DNA of 64,000 nucleotides from contig CAJTBO010000003.1 in assembly GCA_910573755.1 (NCBI GenBank), forward strand, positions 124,001 to 188,000. Direction: 5' to 3'. Shown here in pieces: positions 25,711-34,805 of this stretch. Positions within the stretch are counted from its first letter, which is position 1; each line of letters opens with the position of its first letter. The position numbers were made by a program, and so were the translations under genes. A model generated the notes under the pieces. That model was not told where the DNA came from. It worked only from the letters and a program-made list of their open reading frames with translations, and made no database searches. The DNA comes from Lachnospiraceae bacterium. Its GTDB lineage: Bacteria; Bacillota; Clostridia; Lachnospirales; Lachnospiraceae.

Positions 25711-25838
25711 AAGTAACGTCCACACGCTTTGCGAGTGGCCTTATACTAAGTAACGTCCACACGCTTTGCAAGTGGCCTTATACTAAGTAACGTCCACACG
25801 CTTTGCAAGTGGCCTTATACTGCAACGTCCACACGCTT
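25711..25838. repeat. Three and a half 37-bp tandem repeats between binding-protein and permease genes
   Basis: Units at 25711-25747, 25748-25784 and 25785-25821 and a partial copy (25822-25838). Units 2 and 3 are identical; unit 1 differs by one base (GCG for GCA). Each contains CCAC...GTGG arms that can form a small hairpin in the minus-strand mRNA; the one base difference swaps a G.U pair for G-C, so pairing is kept. Possible roles are mRNA processing or stabilisation between the highly expressed binding protein and the permeases. Confidence 0.9.
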
Positions 25839-25843
25839 CCATT

Positions 25844-25879
25844 TTACAAAACAAGTGAGGATGACTCCCCACTTGTTTT
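25844..25879 (-). terminator. Partial terminator after the binding-protein gene
   Basis: Minus-strand stem AAAACAAGTGGGG with CCTCACTTGTTTT (25879-25867 with 25860-25848; one G.U), then TTTTG. It lies inside the operon, a common way to give more binding protein than permease. Confidence 0.75.
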
Positions 25880-25930
25880 GCTGTTTCATAAATTGTTGTT
25901 TTATTGCATTACAGGAATCTTTCCTGACAT

Positions 25931-27316
25931 TCAGTTATATTCTTCCAGTAAAGTTTCCATCTCTTTTACAAGATCGTCCACTGCCTGTTCATTGGTCTTA
26001 TCGCCGCTGAATACTGCTGAATATGCATCGCCGAGAACACTCTTCAATGCGCTCATGCCGGGGAAATTGATGACATCAAGACATCCTGCATCAATTGTTG
26101 CCAGATAACCTGCATAGTCATCACCTGTGATATAATCTACTTTCTGTCCTTCTACAGTAGAAGGAATTTTTCCGCTTGACTGCCAGAATTTGTATTCCGG
26201 ATCATTAATACTGAAGAATTTCAGGAATTCTACTGCTGCCGCTTTTTCTGCATCACCTGCCATGCTGCACAGAGCATAACCTTCTGCATTCAGCATTGTA
26301 CCGGGATGATCGCCCGGAATCGGAAATGAACCGAGTTTTCCTTCAAGATCCGGATTATTTGCGTAAGCTACGCCCATGGCATTAGAGCCGGAAAGGATCA
26401 TGCTTGTATAGCCCATAGCAAAATAGTTTGCCGCTGTAGCATAGTCTACTTCCGTAATACCTGTCGGAACCACACCGTCTACGTTGTTCATATTTGTCCA
26501 GAAGGTAAATGCATCCAGAAATCCGTCAGAACCGATATCTGTTGTCCATTCACCGCCGTCCTGTTCAACCAGTGTAAAGCCCTGGCTCCATAAGTAACTC
26601 TGGAAACGGCTCTGTCCTGAAGAGTTGTTGGAACCAACCATGGAGAATCCCCACTGATCGATCTCGCCGTCACCGTCGGAATCTACTGTCAGCGCCTTTG
26701 CGCATTCCAGAAACTCATCCCATGTTTTTGGAACAGAAAGGCCTGCTTCATCGAATCTGTCTTTTCTGTAAATAACGGCACTGGGCTGTACATCGATCGG
26801 ATAGAATGCCATCTCGCCGTCTAATGTACAGGCTTCTATAATGCCGTTTGCAAAAGAATTCAGTGTTTCATCATCCAACTGTCCATTTAAATCTTCCATC
26901 AGACCTAAATCAAACAGGCTCGGTGCCTGATCGACACTTGTAAAGAACAGTGTCGGCAGATCATCCGGAGATGTAGCCATAGCGGCAAGCTTTGTGTAGA
27001 TATCATTACTGCTGATCGCCGTTACTTCCACTGTAATATTTGGATACTGTTCCATAAATTTCTCAGCATATTCATAAATATACTGTCCGTGAGGATCTTC
27101 ACTTGCATACGCACATAAAACTGTAACTGTAACTTCTTCGTCACCTAATGCTGTACCCCCCCGATCTTCTGATGCGGGTTCTTCTGCTTCCACACTTTCT
27201 TCCTGTGCCGGAGCGTCCGATGCGTCCTGTGTATCTTCAGCGCTGTTTCCACAACCTATTAAGGTTCCTGCCACCATTGTCAGTGACAAAATAACTGCCA
27301 AAATTTTCTTAGACAT
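25931..27316 (-). CDS. Sugar ABC transporter substrate-binding lipoprotein (cluster 1)
   Basis: A 461-residue extracellular solute-binding protein (MalE-like). Lipoprotein signal peptide MSKKILAVILSLTMVAGTLIGC with the lipobox LIGC, a Glu/Ala/Asp-rich linker, then VTVLCAYASEDPHG and the family segments IYRKDRFDEAGLSVPKTWDEF and GSFPIPGD. Anchored on the cell surface, it delivers a carbohydrate to the two permeases downstream. It is the first gene of the locus, so it should be the most abundant product. Confidence 0.93.
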   Translation of the reverse strand: MSKKILAVILSLTMVAGTLIGCGNSAEDTQDASDAPAQEESVEAEEPASEDRGGTALGDEEVTVTVLCAYASEDPHGQYIYEYAEKFMEQYPNITVEVTAISSNDIYTKLAAMATSPDDLPTLFFTSVDQAPSLFDLGLMEDLNGQLDDETLNSFANGIIEACTLDGEMAFYPIDVQPSAVIYRKDRFDEAGLSVPKTWDEFLECAKALTVDSDGDGEIDQWGFSMVGSNNSSGQSRFQSYLWSQGFTLVEQDGGEWTTDIGSDGFLDAFTFWTNMNNVDGVVPTGITEVDYATAANYFAMGYTSMILSGSNAMGVAYANNPDLEGKLGSFPIPGDHPGTMLNAEGYALCSMAGDAEKAAAVEFLKFFSINDPEYKFWQSSGKIPSTVEGQKVDYITGDDYAGYLATIDAGCLDVINFPGMSALKSVLGDAYSAVFSGDKTNEQAVDDLVKEMETLLEEYN

Positions 27317-27387
27317 TTGATTCCTCCCAATTTTTTATGTGATTTTTACGTAATTTTTTATGCAATCGTTAAGTTTAACTGCATCCT

Positions 27388-27413
27388 ATTTTGAATCGTG
27401 CACAATTCAAAAT
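27388..27413. promoter_or_regulatory. 26-bp palindrome upstream of the transporter operon (operator candidate)
   Basis: ATTTTGAAT-C-GTGCAC-A-ATTCAAAAT: symmetrical apart from one central pair. It lies 72 bases upstream of the binding-protein start, between that gene and the AraC genes. The high symmetry suits a dimeric repressor better than an AraC protein, which usually binds direct repeats. Confidence 0.6.
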
Positions 27414-27520
27414 GGATTTATACCGGTATATTTTGCGTTTTTCCTAACATGTCTACAAAATAACATATATCCCGCGGTAAATGTCACCGAATTTATCTTA
27501 AAAATCATCATTTTTTATAC

Positions 27521-27561
27521 AAAAAGGGAAAACCACCATTTTTTTGGAAAATGATGGTTTT
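27521..27561 (-). terminator. Terminator of the AraC pair
   Basis: Minus-strand stem AAAACCATCATTT / AAATGGTGGTTTT (27561-27549 with 27541-27529; one G.U) followed by CCCTTTTTG. It begins at the stop codon of the second AraC gene. Confidence 0.75.
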
Positions 27562-28499
27562 TAATATACGTCAATCAAATAATGTTTTTTGAGATATGCT
27601 TGATGCTTTTTTCTGTATTGCAGAGGAGATATCTGCATCATTTCATTAAACTGACGCAGAAATGTATTTACACTTGTATATCCTACCTCCGTAGCTAATG
27701 CTTCTATGCTGATCTCAGACCTTTCCAACAGACGTACCGCATTGGAAACCCTGACCGTATTAATATATTTTTTAATATTTATGCCGCATTCCAGTTTAAA
27801 ATATTTACTGATCGTACCGGGCTGAAAATAAAAACGTTCTCCGAGTTTTTCCAGATTGATCTCTTCTCTATAGTTCAGATCAATATAACTCTTAATCTGA
27901 AGCATGGTCTGATGAAGCGGGGAATGAGCTGTTTCAAGGTTCTGAAAATGTAATCTTCTTTTCAACATCAGTGTCAGCATATGAATAAGAACTGCCACTA
28001 TCTCCGCACTGTCTTTTTTAGGATTTCTCGTTTCTTCCCTCAAATGCCGCAGAATATGGATATATTCGGCAAACTCCCTGTCCGGCAGACCTTTTAAAAG
28101 TATACTGTTTTCAGGACTTTGCGTCTGGTAAATATCCAGATAATCACTAATCGCGGGAATTGTCCTTATATATACGGGGAGCATCGTTAAACCATACCGG
28201 TTATACGGAATTTCTGTCAATTTCGCAAAATGAAAATCCATTGCTCCTATCATCAGAATATCATTTTTGCCGATCATATAAGTTTCACCGTTTATTTTAT
28301 ATTCTGCTCCCCCGCTTTCGCCAAAAAGAAGTTCTATGGAATTATGTCTGTGATTGATGATACCCGATCCTGAATCAGAAGTATGTGTCACATAAACATT
28401 TTCTTCATTCATTTCGATAAAAGCCGCACCGTCCGCAGTATAGGCTTCTCTCGGCCTTTTACCGTCATATTCCATTTGTTCGTACATTCGTAAAATCAC
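27561..28499 (-). CDS. AraC-family regulator (copy 2 of a tandem pair)
   Basis: A 312-residue regulator. Residues 1-170 form a cupin sensor (YKINGETYMIGKNDILMIGAMDFHF); residues 205-305 are the two helix-turn-helix motifs (EEINLEKLGERFYFQPGTIS, then SIEALATEVGYTSVNTFLRQFNEM). It is a close paralogue of the next gene upstream over its whole length. The start is unsure: GTG 28499 gives the N-terminus that matches the paralogue, ATG 28487 is also possible. Probably activates the neighbouring sugar transporter operon in response to a sugar. Confidence 0.9.
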   Translation of the reverse strand: MILRMYEQMEYDGKRPREAYTADGAAFIEMNEENVYVTHTSDSGSGIINHRHNSIELLFGESGGAEYKINGETYMIGKNDILMIGAMDFHFAKLTEIPYNRYGLTMLPVYIRTIPAISDYLDIYQTQSPENSILLKGLPDREFAEYIHILRHLREETRNPKKDSAEIVAVLIHMLTLMLKRRLHFQNLETAHSPLHQTMLQIKSYIDLNYREEINLEKLGERFYFQPGTISKYFKLECGINIKKYINTVRVSNAVRLLERSEISIEALATEVGYTSVNTFLRQFNEMMQISPLQYRKKHQAYLKKHYLIDVY

Positions 28500-28523
28500 A
28501 TCCCTTCTATTACCGGAAAGCTT

Positions 28524-29456
28524 TCAGTTAGAATTAATCATATGGCAGTTTTTCAAATGTGCCATATATTTTTTTCTGTATTGCAATGGAGATATCTCCA
28601 TCATCTCATTAAATTGGCGAAGAAATGTATTCACGTTCGTATAACCTGCCTCAACAGCCACAGCTTCTATACTGATAGAAGATTTTTCCAATATTCTTGC
28701 CGCATTTGAGATTCTTACGGTATTGATATATTTTTTGATGTTTGTGCCACACTCCAGTTTAAAATATTTACTGATCGTACCGGGCTGGAAATAAAACATT
28801 TCTCCCAGCCTCTCTAAGCTGAGATCCTCTTTATAATTGATGTCAATATAGTTTTTTACCTGCATCATAGTCTCATGAATCGGTGAATGAACATTTCCTC
28901 CGTTTTTAAAACTTAATTTTCTTTTCAGCATCAATGTCAGTATATGAATATATGCCGCCACGATCTCTGCACTGTCTTTTTTGGGATTTCTTGTTTCTTC
29001 CCGTAAATGTCTCAAAATATGCACATATTCTGCAAATTCCCTGTCGGATAATCCCTTTAACAGCATACTGTGTTCCAAATCCTGTGTTTTATAAATATCT
29101 ATATAATCATTTACGGCAGGAATTGTTCTCATATAAGCCGGCAGCATTGTCAGGCCATAGCGGTTAAACGGAACTTTTGTAATCTTCCGGAAATGAAAAT
29201 CCATTGCCCCGATAATCAGAATATCGTTTTTACCGACAGAGTAAACCTCTTTATCTATCTTATAATCCGCTTCGCCCTCCTCACAGAAAAGAATCTCCAC
29301 AGAAGTATGCCGTTGATTGATAATTTCAAAATCCGAATTAGAAGTATGTGTTATATAAACATTCTGTTCATTCAGCGCAATAAACGAACCGTCCGGTGCA
29401 TATGCCTCACTTGGCCTTATACCGTCATATTCCATCTGTTCGTACAGCCTGTCCAT
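28524..29456 (-). CDS. AraC-family regulator (copy 1 of a tandem pair)
   Basis: A 310-residue regulator with the same build as its downstream paralogue: cupin part with YKIDKEVYSVGKNDILIIGAMDFHF and a C-terminal double helix-turn-helix (LGEMFYFQPGTISKYFKLECG, SIEAVAVEAGYTNVNTFLRQF). Identical blocks such as FAEYVHILRHLREETRNPKK/FAEYIHILRHLREETRNPKK show a recent duplication. Start at ATG 29456 after AAGGGG; upstream codons overlap the promoter. Twenty-four bases separate it from the second copy, so they form one unit. Confidence 0.92.
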   Translation of the reverse strand: MDRLYEQMEYDGIRPSEAYAPDGSFIALNEQNVYITHTSNSDFEIINQRHTSVEILFCEEGEADYKIDKEVYSVGKNDILIIGAMDFHFRKITKVPFNRYGLTMLPAYMRTIPAVNDYIDIYKTQDLEHSMLLKGLSDREFAEYVHILRHLREETRNPKKDSAEIVAAYIHILTLMLKRKLSFKNGGNVHSPIHETMMQVKNYIDINYKEDLSLERLGEMFYFQPGTISKYFKLECGTNIKKYINTVRISNAARILEKSSISIEAVAVEAGYTNVNTFLRQFNEMMEISPLQYRKKYMAHLKNCHMINSN

Positions 29457-29493
29457 CTGCGCACACCCCTTTCTTTGCCATTTCATTTTATAC

Positions 29494-29522
29494 ATTGTAT
29501 GGGTACACAAAAATAATGTCAA
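29494..29522 (-). promoter_or_regulatory. Promoter of the AraC pair
   Basis: Minus strand -35 TTGACA (29522-29517), 17 bases, -10 TACAAT (29499-29494). A strong sigma-A match. Confidence 0.75.
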
Positions 29523-29603
29523 GTAACAGATATATAACAGTACAAAATATATCAGCTCGATTTACATGTTCTCACGGACTTTGCAAGGATCTATATGGCA
29601 TAT

Positions 29604-29637
29604 AAAAAACCCTGCATCCGAAAATGCAGGGTTTTTT
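29604..29637. terminator. Terminator downstream of oppA
   Basis: A perfect 14-bp stem AAAAAACCCTGCAT / ATGCAGGGTTTTTT with a six-base loop and T-runs on both strands, ending opp transcription about 95 bases past oppA. Confidence 0.85.
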
Positions 29638-29731
29638 ATATTTTGCTTTATCGTAATTTAATACGGGAACCTTCAAATTTTCACAGAATATCTGAAGCAG
29701 CGTATAAAATTATCACAGACAATTTTATACT

Positions 29732-31426
29732 TTATTCTGTAATATCAGCATACATAAAGTACCAGTAACCATATGCTGAATGCCACATGCCTGTGATCTT
29801 GTCACTCTGCAGCCAGAAGTCATTGTAGTAAGCAACAGGAATGCATGCTGCCTCTTCCATCAGGATATCCTCTGCTTCATGCAGTGCTGCGGAACGCTCA
29901 GCATTATCCAGAGTTGTTCTGGAAATATCCATAGCTGCATCATAATCTGCATTGTTGAACTTACCGTCGTTGTTGCCGTTTGTGGAGTACAGCAGATCCA
30001 GCATATTGGAAGGATCAGAGTAGTCGCCTACCCAGCCGTTACGGGATGCTCCATAATCGCCGTTACGTCTCATAGGTGTGAAGCTTGCCCACTCAACGAT
30101 ATCTACATTCAGAGTGATTCCAAGCTCAGCCCATGCCTGCTGCAGATATTCTGCAACAACCCTGTGATAGCCTGCATCATTTGTGCTGTAGGTGATAACC
30201 GGGAAACCTTCTCCATCCGGATAACCTGCATCAGCAAGAAGCTGTTTTGCCTCTTCCAGGTTTGCTTCGTAGTTAGTTACATCGATATAAAGCTGTCCGC
30301 CGTTTGCATTATCTATGAACTGGGAACCGTCTGTATCAACCCAGCCCGGACCCATGAAGTTGCCTGCTGCAGTATAAGTTCCCTGCATCAGTGTATCTGC
30401 AACATATTCACGATCGATTGCAAGGCTCAGTGCCTTACGGACATTAGCATCATCAAAAGGAGCTTTCTGTGTATTCAGGCTCAGGTAGTAAGTTCCGATA
30501 ATAGGATCAACATAGAATTCGGAATTGCCTTCCAGAGAAGGAATCTCTTCTGTAGGAACATCCTTGATAAACAGAACTTCGCCTGTCTGGTATGCGCTGT
30601 AGGAAGCGTTTGCATCTTCGATCAGGTTAAACTTGATCGCATCCAGTTTTACTGCATCTGCATTCCAGTAGTAAGGGTTCTTTGTACACATAATATAAGA
30701 ACCGGGAACCCACTCGGAAATGTAGAAGGAACCGTTGCTGATATAAGTGCTTGCATCTACTGCCCAGGCATCGCCGTTTGCTTCTACTGTTGCCTGCTGT
30801 ACAGGGCTTAATGTTGCAAATGCTGCCAGAGAACCAAAGTAGGAACATGCGGAATTCAGATGTACTTCCAGTGTAGAATCATCTGTAGCTACAACGTTCA
30901 GTTTTGTGATATCGCCTGCGATAGCGTCTTCATAACCTTCTACCATGCTGAGAACTGTCTCCGCATAAGGAGCTGCCACGTTGGGATCGCAGACACGCTG
31001 CCAGCTGTAAACAAAATCGTTAGCTGTCAGATCAGATCCGTCAGACCATTTCAGGCCGTCTCTTAAATGGAAAGTCCATGTCAGGCCGTCATCGGATACT
31101 TCCCAGCTTTCAGCCTGTCCGGGAGCAAGTTTGCCTTCCTGATCAACTGTCAGAAGACATTCAAATGTGTGTAAAATCATGTTACCGCCGTCAACTGCAC
31201 TGTTCAATGCAGGATCAAGCGTCTCGGGGTTAGGTCCGATCTGTACGGAAAGAACTTTCTCACCTGTAGAGGCTGCCCCCCCGTCAGATTCTGCTGCAGC
31301 TTCATCACCGGAATCAGCTGCTTCGTTGCCCTCAGCCGGCGCTGTCTGTTCCGGTGTGGAACCGCACGCCGTTACACTGACAGCCATAACGGTTGCCAGA
31401 AAAAGAGCTGCTACTCTTTTTTTCAT
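29732..31426 (-). CDS. oppA: Oligopeptide ABC transporter substrate-binding lipoprotein
   Basis: A 564-residue cluster-5 binding protein. Lipoprotein signal peptide MKKRVAALFLATVMAVSVTAC, a Glu/Ala/Asp linker, then IGPNPETLDPALNSAVDGGN, the family motif AESWEVSDDGLTWTFHLRDGLKWSDG, and VRKALSLAIDREYV. It binds peptides outside the cell. It is the last gene of oppBCDFA, 144 bases after oppF, and probably has extra transcript from a local promoter. Confidence 0.95.
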   Translation of the reverse strand: MKKRVAALFLATVMAVSVTACGSTPEQTAPAEGNEAADSGDEAAAESDGGAASTGEKVLSVQIGPNPETLDPALNSAVDGGNMILHTFECLLTVDQEGKLAPGQAESWEVSDDGLTWTFHLRDGLKWSDGSDLTANDFVYSWQRVCDPNVAAPYAETVLSMVEGYEDAIAGDITKLNVVATDDSTLEVHLNSACSYFGSLAAFATLSPVQQATVEANGDAWAVDASTYISNGSFYISEWVPGSYIMCTKNPYYWNADAVKLDAIKFNLIEDANASYSAYQTGEVLFIKDVPTEEIPSLEGNSEFYVDPIIGTYYLSLNTQKAPFDDANVRKALSLAIDREYVADTLMQGTYTAAGNFMGPGWVDTDGSQFIDNANGGQLYIDVTNYEANLEEAKQLLADAGYPDGEGFPVITYSTNDAGYHRVVAEYLQQAWAELGITLNVDIVEWASFTPMRRNGDYGASRNGWVGDYSDPSNMLDLLYSTNGNNDGKFNNADYDAAMDISRTTLDNAERSAALHEAEDILMEEAACIPVAYYNDFWLQSDKITGMWHSAYGYWYFMYADITE

Positions 31427-31570
31427 AATGTTTCCTCCTTAAAAATTTATTTATAATACTTAAAAAAGTGTATCACTTTTCAGTGTTACCATATTTAATT
31501 GCATTTGTCAATAATAAAAAAACATAAAAACCGCTTATCTTCCAGAAATTTCCATCATTGCAATTCCCTT

Positions 31571-32560
31571 TCAGTTTATTTTATCAATATTGTGACAGGC
31601 TGCAAAGTGGCCCTTTTCTATTTCTTTCCACTCCGGCACTTTTTCCGCACACTCTGCGGTGGCGTAAGGACATCTTGTCCGGAAAGTACAGCCTGAAGGC
31701 GGATTAAGCGGGCTCGGTACATCTCCCTCCAGCACGATACGGCTGTTCTTTCTCGCCTGCTTCGGATCTGCAATCGGAATAGCAGAGATCAGACTCTTTG
31801 TATAAGGATGAAGCGGACGGTCGATCAGTTCATAACTGTCAGCAAGTTCCACTATCCTGCCGAGGTACATAACCCCGATACGGTTGGAAATATGTTTTAC
31901 CGCAGACAGATCATGGGCGATAAACAGATATGTCAGTCCCATCTGCTCCTGCAGATCCTCAAACATATTAATCACCTGTGCCTGAATGGACACATCCAGT
32001 GCGGAGATCGGCTCGTCACAGACAATAAACTCCGGATTTACGGCAAGTGCCCTCGCAATACCTACACGCTGTCTTTGTCCGCCGGAAAATTCGTGGGGAT
32101 AACGGTTTGCATGTTCGGAGTTAAGCCCTACTTTTTCCAGCATTTGAATGATCATGTCATAGCGCTCTTTATCATTTGCCGCAAGTTTATGGACATCGAT
32201 AGCTTCCCCGACGATATCACCCACTGTCATACGCGGATCCAAGCTTGCATAAGGATCCTGAAATACGATCTGCATCCGTTTCCGGAAGGGCAGCATATTC
32301 GGAAATTCTTTTTTCTTTACATCAAAAACCGTCTCGCCGTCAAATACAAATCTGCCGTCTGTCGGTTCATAAAGCCGCAGCATGGTACGCCCTGTCGTGG
32401 TCTTTCCACAGCCTGACTCTCCTACGAGGCCGAGCGTTTCTCCTTTGTTTACAAAAAAGGAAACATCATCTACCGCACGCACAAATTTTTTCTTACTGCC
32501 GAAACCTCCCGCCGAAAAATACTGGCGGAGATGTTCTACTTCGATAAAATGTTCACTCAT
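31571..32560 (-). CDS. oppF: Oligopeptide ABC transporter ATPase OppF
   Basis: A 329-residue ATPase. Walker [17 protein letters not shown]-loop [11 protein letters not shown], signature [15 protein letters not shown], Walker [13 protein letters not shown]. The C-terminal oligopeptide extension has [15 protein letters not shown], the cysteine cluster common in OppF/DppF. Its start overlaps the end of oppD by eight bases, indicating translational coupling. Confidence 0.96.
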   Translation of the reverse strand: MSEHFIEVEHLRQYFSAGGFGSKKKFVRAVDDVSFFVNKGETLGLVGESGCGKTTTGRTMLRLYEPTDGRFVFDGETVFDVKKKEFPNMLPFRKRMQIVFQDPYASLDPRMTVGDIVGEAIDVHKLAANDKERYDMIIQMLEKVGLNSEHANRYPHEFSGGQRQRVGIARALAVNPEFIVCDEPISALDVSIQAQVINMFEDLQEQMGLTYLFIAHDLSAVKHISNRIGVMYLGRIVELADSYELIDRPLHPYTKSLISAIPIADPKQARKNSRIVLEGDVPSPLNPPSGCTFRTRCPYATAECAEKVPEWKEIEKGHFAACHNIDKIN

Positions 32561-33554
32561 GAGATGCTCCTTTCTCCATTTCTTCTTTCTGATTCAGCCA
32601 GCATTGCGTGTAATGTACTTCTCCAAACTCTGTCACAGGCGGCATCTCACGAAGACAGATCTTCATCGCCTCATCACATCTGGGAGCAAAAGGACATCCC
32701 TTCGGCGGATTCAGCATATCCACAGGCGTTCCTTCGATAGGAATCAGCCTCTCGTGTTCTTTTGTATCCAGTCTGGGGATCGAACGGATCAATCCTTTGG
32801 TATACTGATGTTTCGAATGATAGAAAATATCATCTATCGTACCGTATTCCACGATCCTTCCGGCGTACATAACCGCAATTCTCTCACACATGCTTGCAAC
32901 AACGCCGAGATCATGAGTGATCATAATGATCGCCATGCCCAGTTTATCTTTCAGTTCCATCATCAGTTCCAGTATCTGTGCCTGAATCGTCACATCCAGC
33001 GCTGTCGTCGGCTCGTCCGCGATCAGGAGCTTCGGCTCGCATGCAAGAGCGATCGCGATCATCACACGCTGCCGCATACCGCCGGAAAGTTCGTGAGGAT
33101 ACTGTTTTAAACGCTTCTCCGGTTCATTGATGCCTACCAGCTCCAGCAGTTCTTTTGCACGTTCCTTTGCCTGCTGTTTTGTTTTATCGGTATGGAGACG
33201 GATCACCTCCGTGATCTGGTTGCCCACCGTATAAACCGGATTCAGGCTTGTCATAGGATCCTGGAAAATAATGGATATCTCATTTCCACGGATTCCCCGC
33301 ATTTCCTTTTCACTCATATTTTCAATCTGATGTCCGTTAAAATTTAAATTTCCGCCGAGCAGCTTACCCGGATGTGCCGTAAGCCCCATCAGGGAATAAG
33401 CCGTAACAGATTTACCGGAACCGCTCTCTCCCACGATTCCAAGCACTTCCCCTTCTTTTAAATGAATGGATACATCATTTAACGCCTTTACTTCTCCTGC
33501 GGGAGTAAAGAAAGAAAGCCGTTCATTTTTTATATCAACAAGATACTCTGCCAT
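32553..33554 (-). CDS. oppD: Oligopeptide ABC transporter ATPase OppD
   Basis: A 333-residue ATPase. Walker [17 protein letters not shown]-loop [12 protein letters not shown], signature [15 protein letters not shown], Walker [13 protein letters not shown], and C-terminal [15 protein letters not shown]. Forms the ATPase dimer with OppF. ATG 33554 follows GGAGG. Confidence 0.96.
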   Translation of the reverse strand: MAEYLVDIKNERLSFFTPAGEVKALNDVSIHLKEGEVLGIVGESGSGKSVTAYSLMGLTAHPGKLLGGNLNFNGHQIENMSEKEMRGIRGNEISIIFQDPMTSLNPVYTVGNQITEVIRLHTDKTKQQAKERAKELLELVGINEPEKRLKQYPHELSGGMRQRVMIAIALACEPKLLIADEPTTALDVTIQAQILELMMELKDKLGMAIIMITHDLGVVASMCERIAVMYAGRIVEYGTIDDIFYHSKHQYTKGLIRSIPRLDTKEHERLIPIEGTPVDMLNPPKGCPFAPRCDEAMKICLREMPPVTEFGEVHYTQCWLNQKEEMEKGASHE

Positions 33555-33609
33555 CCTTAACCTCCATTTATCTACAATCTGTAAGTCTGTAAAACACAAA
33601 CTCTACCTG

Positions 33610-34656
33610 TTAATTCTTAAGCTTCGGATCAAATGCATCCCGCAGGCCGTCACCAAACAGGTTAAAGCTAAGGATGATCAAGCTGATCAGAATTGCCGGA
33701 ATAAACAGCAGATGCGGGTATGTACCCATACCATTGATCGCATCAGCGGCAAGCGAACCCAAAGACGGAAGCGGCACAGCCACACCCATACCGAGGAAAC
33801 TCAGGAAACTCTCTGTAAAAATGGAAGACGGAATCTGCAAAGTTGTTGTAACGATCAGCGTGCCGATACAGTTTGTCAGAAGATGCTTTTTGATAATCTT
33901 GCCATTCCCAACGCCCAATGCCCTCGCAGCAGTAACATATTCGCTTTCTTTTAATGTCAGGATCTGGCTTCGCACCATTCTCGCCATGCCTACCCAATAA
34001 AGCAGTGCGAACACCAGGAAAATACTGATCAGATTCGTTCCTATTACATTGATCCAGCTAAAACCCGGCACTTCAGCCAGCCTTTTAAGCGGATCGTCCA
34101 AAGCAAATTTTAAAAGAACGATCAGAAGAATATCCGGAATCGTATAGATGATATCCACAATACGCATCATGATCAGATCGACCCAGCCGCCGAAAAAAGC
34201 TGCTACGGAACCGTAAATGGAACCGATAATCAGAATAATACCTGTGGCAACCAGTCCGACAACAAGTGAGATACGGCTTCCCATCATTACACGGATAGCA
34301 TAGTCACGTCCCATTTTATCCGTACCGAAAATATGAGGGAATACTTTTTCGCCTGCGTCGATCCGCGCCTGTTCTTCCGCGGAATATTCCATCGGTCCTA
34401 AATTGTTTGCTTTCTTGATCTGTTCCTCATAAGAGTAGGGATAAAACATCGGGACAATAAAAGAAAATATCATAACCAGAACAATGACAATCAGAGAAAC
34501 CATTGCCACTTTATTTCTGCGCAGACGGCGCATGCCGTCTTTCCAGAAGCTTACGCTTTCACGCATGATAACCTGACTTTGTTTTTCCTCTTCCGTAGCG
34601 GGGAGAAAATCTTCAGGATTTAGTTTTAACTGAAAACTTAAAGGATTCTGTTTCAT
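33610..34656 (-). CDS. oppC: Oligopeptide ABC transporter permease OppC
   Basis: A 348-residue permease. A cytoplasmic N-terminal segment (about 45 residues), a first span MVSLIVIVLVMIFSFIVPM, a periplasm-side OppC region with HIFGTDKMGRDYAIRVM, and five further spans with the EAA loop ESEYVTAARALGVGNGKIIKKHLL. The partner of OppB. Gap to oppB is 149 bases with no clear signal. Confidence 0.95.
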   Translation of the reverse strand: MKQNPLSFQLKLNPEDFLPATEEEKQSQVIMRESVSFWKDGMRRLRRNKVAMVSLIVIVLVMIFSFIVPMFYPYSYEEQIKKANNLGPMEYSAEEQARIDAGEKVFPHIFGTDKMGRDYAIRVMMGSRISLVVGLVATGIILIIGSIYGSVAAFFGGWVDLIMMRIVDIIYTIPDILLIVLLKFALDDPLKRLAEVPGFSWINVIGTNLISIFLVFALLYWVGMARMVRSQILTLKESEYVTAARALGVGNGKIIKKHLLTNCIGTLIVTTTLQIPSSIFTESFLSFLGMGVAVPLPSLGSLAADAINGMGTYPHLLFIPAILISLIILSFNLFGDGLRDAFDPKLKN

Positions 34657-34805
34657 TTTATCATTATGCCTTTCTAAGTTAATTTAATTACGGAAACTGC
34701 TGCAATCTGCAACGGGAATCCATCGCGGTTTATTACGTAAATCATGATGCAGAAAGAAACTGTACTCCCTTTAGTTGCATCGCAGCGCCAAAATAACAAT
34801 TCCTG

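Noticed and set aside
25711-25838. Possible CRISPR array (37-bp repeats)
   Set aside because: The units are directly adjacent with no spacers, number only about 3.5, and there are no cas genes nearby; it is a tandem repeat.
29780-30811. 343-codon plus-strand open frame opposite oppA
   Set aside because: It is Cys/Ile-rich, has no ribosome binding site and lies entirely antisense to a well-recognised OppA gene.
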